Made by a program: the position numbers and the translations under genes. From Gymnogyps californianus (Eukaryota; Chordata; Aves; Accipitriformes; Cathartidae), in the NCBI RefSeq assembly GCF_018139145.2, contig NC_059476.1, forward strand, positions 5,369,501 to 5,433,500: a DNA stretch of 64,000 nt. Direction: 5' to 3'. Shown piece after piece: positions 58,926-64,000 of this stretch. The notes below the pieces were generated by a model, which saw only the letters and a list, made by a program, of their open reading frames with translations, made no database searches and was not told where the DNA came from. The stretch's first letter is position 1; the number at the start of each line of letters is the position of its first letter.

Positions 58926-59014
58926 AACATTGCAGCTCCCGTCATGGACATTGAAGGTGCCATTGGAAAGGAGGTGGTAAGACTTCAGTCCAAAGCTAAG
59001 CAAGCAGACTAATC
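58926..59014 (-). CDS. Candidate exon of an unrecognised gene
   Basis: Acceptor GCCACACAG opens a frame in phase 1 encoding LVCLLSFGLKSYHLLSNGT and FNVHDGSCN before a stop at 58925-58923. The phase fits the end of the exon at 60243-60151 (both phase 1). No strong donor is visible before the stop, so the right extent is uncertain. Confidence 0.3.
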
Positions 59015-60150
59015 CTGTGTGGCAAGAAGCAGCAGTGATGACAGTAGGGCTGACTTTTGCGGTCTTGGAATAGCAAAGCTATTTCCCAGAACATCTTCTT
59101 AAAGAAATCTATCGAAATTCGCTCATAGAAAACAAAGAGTGTTTGTCTGTAGTGAAATAGCTTTATGCTGGAGGTTGGGTGTTAAGCTTTCCTCACGGAA
59201 TGCTGGAGCTTTGCTGCACTGGCAATACTGCCTTTCCCTGGAAATAGCTTCTTCCAGCTTTTTCTAATACGTATGGATTTCAGAGTGTATTTTGTATTGT
59301 GAAATATGAACACACAGAGGTACATATATTTGTATATGTGACATATTCTCCATAGGACACCTTCTGCTAAGGGGCAAGTTCTCCATGAAGCCGTGCTGCT
59401 CTGCAGCTCTGACCAGCCAACTTCTCCAGCATTTGCAAACAGAAGCAAGCTCACCAAAGGCATTTAAACATCTGATTTTCATGGAAAATTAGTGTTGTAA
59501 TTTCCATGAGGATCTGAGTCTGAGATAGTTTAAGGGGCTAAAAGCAATGGGAAAATGCAAAGCTGTTCTGGAGGCTCCCACCACCGGAGGGCAGTGAGGC
59601 ACTGTCCTTAGGCAGTGAGCCCAGCTCTGGGTAAGATGGTCTAACAACACAGTGCTTTTGTAAGGCCCCAAAAGAGGCCTCCACTTCAGCAAATACCATG
59701 AAAAGCAAGCAGAGGTGAAAATAAATATGTGCAAAAGAGACAGCTACAAACAGCAGGACCGTTGTTTCCATTCCTTGCCTGTCTCCTGCCAAGGTTGGAG
59801 GATATGTCTCTGCCCAAATGGAGAGCAGGAGAAACTCTGGCCCACCTCAGGCATCCATCTATTTCATCTTCCCTTGCAGCTCTTCACTCATTATCACTTA
59901 GAGAGGTTATAAACCGTGACACCTGATAGCTCTTATATCTAATATTTGTAAAGAATTTCACTGAAGTATCTCTGAAGGAATAAACGAGGGCTGACTGCCT
60001 TTCTCCTATACTTGTGTTTCTTGTACAAATACCTATTTGTATTTCTTCTTCCCTGAAAAAAAGAAATTACTAATGTGTATGAACTCATAAAATGGTGCAC
60101 TTTTTTCCGTGCTATAGTAATGTATTTGTTATTTCTTTAAATACACTTAC

Positions 60151-60243
60151 TGCACTTTTGAGAAGACTTCTTATGTGACAAACCCCATTTTTTGCTGAAC
60201 CCATCGTGTTCCCAACAGTCTGGTAATGGCCATGTCCAGTACC
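60151..60243 (-). CDS. Candidate exon of an unrecognised gene
   Basis: A 93-nt block between acceptor CTATGGCAG and donor GTAAGT, phase 1-1, encoding YWTWPLPDCWEHDGFSKKW and GLSHKKSSQKC. The aromatic, Cys-containing composition is unlike random sequence. It joins in phase with the block at 60670-60562. Confidence 0.42.
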
Positions 60244-60561
60244 CTGCCATAGTGGAGGTGTTTGCAGTGCCATACAGAAACAGCCCCAGCAGCTCTCAGC
60301 TAGTGGGGCTGAGGGACCAGCGTGCCGAAACCTGGATCCCCACACAAGTGAACTCATCTGCCCCTTCAGGGGATGTCTCCCTGGGGAGACAAGGGAAATA
60401 CTTCTCTCAGGTCACGAAACACCTTTGGTAAGGACCTGCTTAGCTGTTTAAAAAATAGTGTCTTTTGAAGCGTGATGAAAAATGATTTAGTTAAATATAA
60501 TAAGCAGAAGCCAAAACATGGACTTCAGAAGAAATGTCATGCTTTGTTTCATCGGTTTTAC

Positions 60562-60670
60562 CTTTTGTTTCTAAAAGCAGAGAAGAAGGACCAACTTCAA
60601 AGGAACTTTTGAGACCTTCAAGATGTACATGTAAATGAAGGTTCCTTATTTTTTCTACTTTGAAGAACAC
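60562..60670 (-). CDS. Candidate exon of an unrecognised gene
   Basis: A 109-nt block between acceptor TTTCCAG and donor GTAAAA, phase 0 to 1, encoding VFFKVEKIRNLHLHVHLEGL and KSSFEVGPSSLLLETK. Its end phase matches the start of the exon at 60243-60151. No family recognised. Confidence 0.42.
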
Positions 60671-61127
60671 CTGGAAACAAACATGGGAATGAAATAATAT
60701 GTTGCCAAAGAGCGGCAAGGTGGAAAAGATGCACAAGGAAAAGTGAGCCAGCAGAGGAGCCAAAGACTGCCTTTTTTTCTACTTTTCCCAGCCCCAATCC
60801 CTGCCGCCTCAGGGGCAGCAGAATTACCTGATAACAGCAGTCCTTGTCCTGCGTACACAGATATCTCTGCACGCCTGAGGTTATCAGGGGCTGGGTGCAA
60901 TCTCTGTGCAACAAAGGATGATGAATAGCTGTTGTACAGCTTTGTGGTATGATTTGCATTTGGAAATGTAATATTCTGTTGAGGTTTGGAGACCCTGGGT
61001 ATGTGCCTGGTTGCTTGCTCCTATTAAGGCGCATGATGTTGTATATTCACTGCTGCTGTTACCCATGCCATCTATGTGATGCTGTGTAGTGCCCTAATAA
61101 GCTGTCCAGACATATTCTGAATTATAA

Positions 61128-61528
61128 TTAAAATGTGTATTCTTTCAATGCATTCCTTCTTCGTGTTTTCTCTCTGCCCAATGCATTCCTTTTTCGTGTT
61201 TTCTCTCTGCCAGCCATTCCACTAAACTCAACCCCAATAAGTTCTGAAGTGAAAGGTATTTTTGCACACTGAAGAATGTATAGAGAAAAGGGCAAAGCCC
61301 AGGTGAAGTAAATCACATCCTCAATAACATAACCTTCAAACAGGTTCCTTGCATTTATGGTGAATTTATTGGTAAAGCAAAGTGGAAACTTTACATGTGA
61401 AGCCATCTTCCATGGACAAAACTGAGTATTGAGTGCTGGGTCCAGCTTCCAGGTCCCAGAGGAGAATGGCCTTGGGATAAGGATGTCACCGTCCAGCCTC
61501 TGGAAGCCCCAGTCCACCCCTGTGAATC
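61128..61528 (-). CDS. Candidate exon or open frame of an unrecognised gene
   Basis: After the acceptor TCCCTCACAG an open frame of about 130 codons encodes FTGVDWGFQRLDGDILIPRP, FSSGTWKLDPALN, FCPWKMASHVKFPLCF and YVIEDVIYFTW. The latter part runs into a 33-bp tandem duplication that repeats GREKTRKRNAL, so the exon probably ends earlier (about 61300), but no clear donor is seen. Confidence 0.33.
61146..61211. repeat. Tandem duplication, 33 bp x 2
   Basis: CAATGCATTCCTTCTTCGTG and its continuation to GCC (61146-61178) is repeated at 61179-61211 with one difference. The unit is a multiple of three and keeps the minus-strand frame open. Confidence 0.9.
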
Positions 61529-64000
61529 CTGTGAGGGAAAATCTTTGTCAGAGATGAAGGCTCTGCCAATGTAAATGAGTATCGGTGGTCTTTGCTCCGC
61601 ACACAGTAGGACAGGTCATTTCATCCTGTCACCCAGCTAAGGCTTTGTGTCAACACAGGTTGCTTATCTTGGCGTGTGCTGCATTCTTGCAGCTTTTCCT
61701 GCTTTTCACGTGGACAATGGTGTAGTCTTAATAAAGAGGTTTTCTCAGCTTCTAGCGAATCCTTTCGATGTCAGCAGGTACCATGGGTAGGGGTCACCCA
61801 GAGTACCACCAGTGCCAGGTGACTGTCTCCAGCACCCTTTAAGCATTTGTTATCACAAAAATGGAAGTGGCCTTCTAGTGCATTGGGGGTGCTAGGGAGT
61901 GAGGCGTGACTAATATTGCCTTTAAATTTCTTTTAAGTAGATTTTGATACTACAATCAATGCAATAAGAAACGGGGATTGAAGTGCACAGTCTAACCAAA
62001 TGCTAACTCCGTCAAAGTCCGATTCCTTCAAGAAATAAGATCCATTTATGAAAGCTACATTGCTATTTAGAGCTTTATCTCCTGAGAGTTTGGGAAACTA
62101 ACAATTTCTCAGGATTTTGATTCAGAGACATCTCTACATAAGAATCATCAATACATTACTGGTTAAAAAGTGCACAGAGACAACACAAAACCAGCACATA
62201 AATGGCCAAACCCCAACCCAGTCAACTCGCAAGTCATCAAAGGTCAAATCACAGAAGAGGAGAGAGGAGTACCCTGAGCCAATGTTTCCACTGATTTTGA
62301 TTAATTGACTCCTTCTGATACTCTTTCTCATGAGTAGTGTTCAATTAAGGAAAAAAATTGATTAGGGAAATTCACAAATGCTTCTCTGGAGAAAACACTG
62401 GGAGTTGTGCCTGCATAAAACTCAAGGATTTTTTATGCGATATTAGAGCCCTAGTAGAGGACTTCAGCAGGGCCCTTGCATGGTTCCTGCTGTCCATCAG
62501 CCTCAGTGACACCTCGGAGAGAGCAAAGAGAATGGGTCTGGCACTTGGATTTTCCTCAGGAAATTAATGTAGCAATGCTCTGGGTCTTGATTCATAAGGT
62601 AGCTGAATATACTAGACGTAGGTGCAAAGCTGCATCGAATTTTGGTACATATTTACTGGAAATAATAATGATAAATAGAACTGGTGCTGGCCTAACTTTG
62701 TTTTATTAGTTACTAAAGAAAGATGATGAAAAGAGTAATTAACAAAATAAGGAAGATGAATTAGTAGAGAAAATAAACAACAGGAAACAATCAGGATAAC
62801 TACATCAATTAATTAGGGAAAACTTTCTTCTCTGTATGAATCCTCAGCAGCTCGGATGTAAGAGGAAAAAAGTGCACATAAAGAGATGTGTAGATCTTTT
62901 TTGTCTGTACGCTGATATTTTCCACAGTGCAGGCTTGCACATGTGAGGCTGGGCAAACACACATGCAATATGGGAGCTATTAAGTGACCAGCAAGGAGTG
63001 CTTCAGTGGGACATCTTGGAGTGGCACCTTCTCCTGCCCACGCGCCTGTCTGTGAAAAAGCAGATATCCTATTTAACTGTGACATTTTGGGCAACTAATG
63101 CAGTTAGAGACTTGGTATGGAAAAAAAGAAGGATGAGTAGGAAGCAATGTGACACAATGGAAGCATTTATTACTTATTTATGGTATCTTATAACCACATC
63201 AGTCAATACATGTGCCTTAGGTATGTAGGGGAAACATTTCTGACTATCCTACTCCATGTATTAATGTGAATTGTGCTGAATCTCTAGTCATGAAAATGTT
63301 TCTGCTGGATCAATCTGCTTGTAATCAGGCTTTTTTTTCAGTTTATTTGAATACCTGGTTGTTTCCAAGCATGAGGAGAGAATTAAAGCACAAGACTGCT
63401 GGATTTCCAACAGAATGCATATAAAGTGAGATTACTGCAGGAAAGACTTATTGTTAGATGTATTATATAAATATATTATTTTCTAAAGAGTGTTTTAACG
63501 TAAACAAACAACACTGTTAGCTAAGGTAAAAAGGCATGGGGTGATGGGAGAATAACACAAACACTACTGGTCTGAGGAGCTGTGCTCTGCAAGAGAGGAG
63601 ACTGTCAGGGATGTAATGTGGACCAAGTCTACCTCTGCAACGGAGGACATCTGGCTTCCCTTTTCTGATTCCAGATTGTGGAATCCTGTGTCGATCAAGA
63701 TGACAAAGTTTGTCTCACAGTTTTCTTACTCGGTACATCAATCCTAGTGGACTCTATAGAGCGAAGAGAATAGAAATGGTTTGTATTCTGCTACTTGAAC
63801 TAAACGTCAAGAACATTAGTCACAAAATACTCAGCCTTGTGAATCTCAGGTAATTAGCAGATGAAATCACTGAGACTTTGAGTTAGATATAGATAAAATT
63901 CATTGGAAAGAAGCTTTCCTTGTCAATCCTCACTGAGAAATCCAGTTCTCATGGAGACTGGGGATCTGTAAGGTGAAAGTGCCTGCTAAGATTTCTTGTA
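61529..64000. other. Stretch without supported gene
   Basis: AT-rich sequence with short chance frames only. I see no convincing exon, RNA gene or repeat family here. Confidence 0.45.

Noticed and set aside
59538..59792. Minus-strand frame starting MAGDRQGMETTVLLFV with a hydrophobic N-terminus and an EVEASFG motif like the block at 57737-57378
   Set aside because: No acceptor or donor fits the neighbouring candidate exons, and the shared motif is only seven residues. Kept out as unsupported.
1..64000. CRISPR arrays, bacterial operons, tRNA or rRNA genes, integrated prokaryotic systems
   Set aside because: The window is vertebrate nuclear DNA. No regularly spaced repeats, no tRNA-like cloverleaf recognised and no bacterial-type gene clusters were seen.

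Overview
The window looks like a bird nuclear genome. It has vertebrate multi-exon genes with GT-AG introns, a CpG-island promoter, and several CR1 LINE fragments with the (ATTCTATGATTCT)-type 3' tails typical of birds. The gene neighbourhood matches the region of human chromosome 10q26 that carries DMBT1, CUZD1 and C10orf88 (PAAT). I cannot name the species. All exon models below were read by hand from splice sites, codon phase and protein similarity; none was computed.

Layout. (1) About 949-12194, minus strand: the 5' half of an ADAM-family metalloprotease gene (signal peptide, prodomain with cysteine switch, first part of the catalytic domain). It runs off the left edge before the zinc-binding exon. 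(2) 11940-13010: a CpG island acting as a head-to-head promoter. (3) 12346-17256, plus strand: PAAT, six coding exons, 445 residues. (4) 18945-29794, minus strand: CUZD1, nine coding exons, 602 residues, with signal peptide, two CUB domains, ZP domain and TM helix. A 5'-truncated CR1 sits in the intron that splits CUB1. (5) 33269-56014, minus strand: a DMBT1-like gene with signal peptide, three group-B SRCR domains, a long Ser/Thr/Pro-rich stalk built from many small phase 1-1 exons, and a C-terminal ZP module that appears eroded. (6) 56057-64000: no gene I can name, but several exon-like minus-strand blocks, three of them joining in phase.

How the genes relate. CUZD1 and the DMBT1-like gene are tandem, same-strand ZP-module secretory genes and both have TATA boxes just upstream of the start codon, as expected for tissue-specific secretory genes. 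PAAT and the ADAM gene share a housekeeping-type CpG promoter. PAAT and CUZD1 converge tail to tail.

Main points of interest. The DMBT1-like gene stays in phase over 24 coding exons (904 codons including the stop), but its ZP module carries one in-frame TGA, lacks half of ZP-N and has lost conserved cysteines. Its stalk shows a tandem duplication of an exon cassette, a GC-AG intron, one frame-breaking exon and one exon that seems to have lost its acceptor. It also has an unusual Trp/Lys-rich amphipathic exon near the N-terminus. I found no prokaryote-type system such as CRISPR or a defence island.
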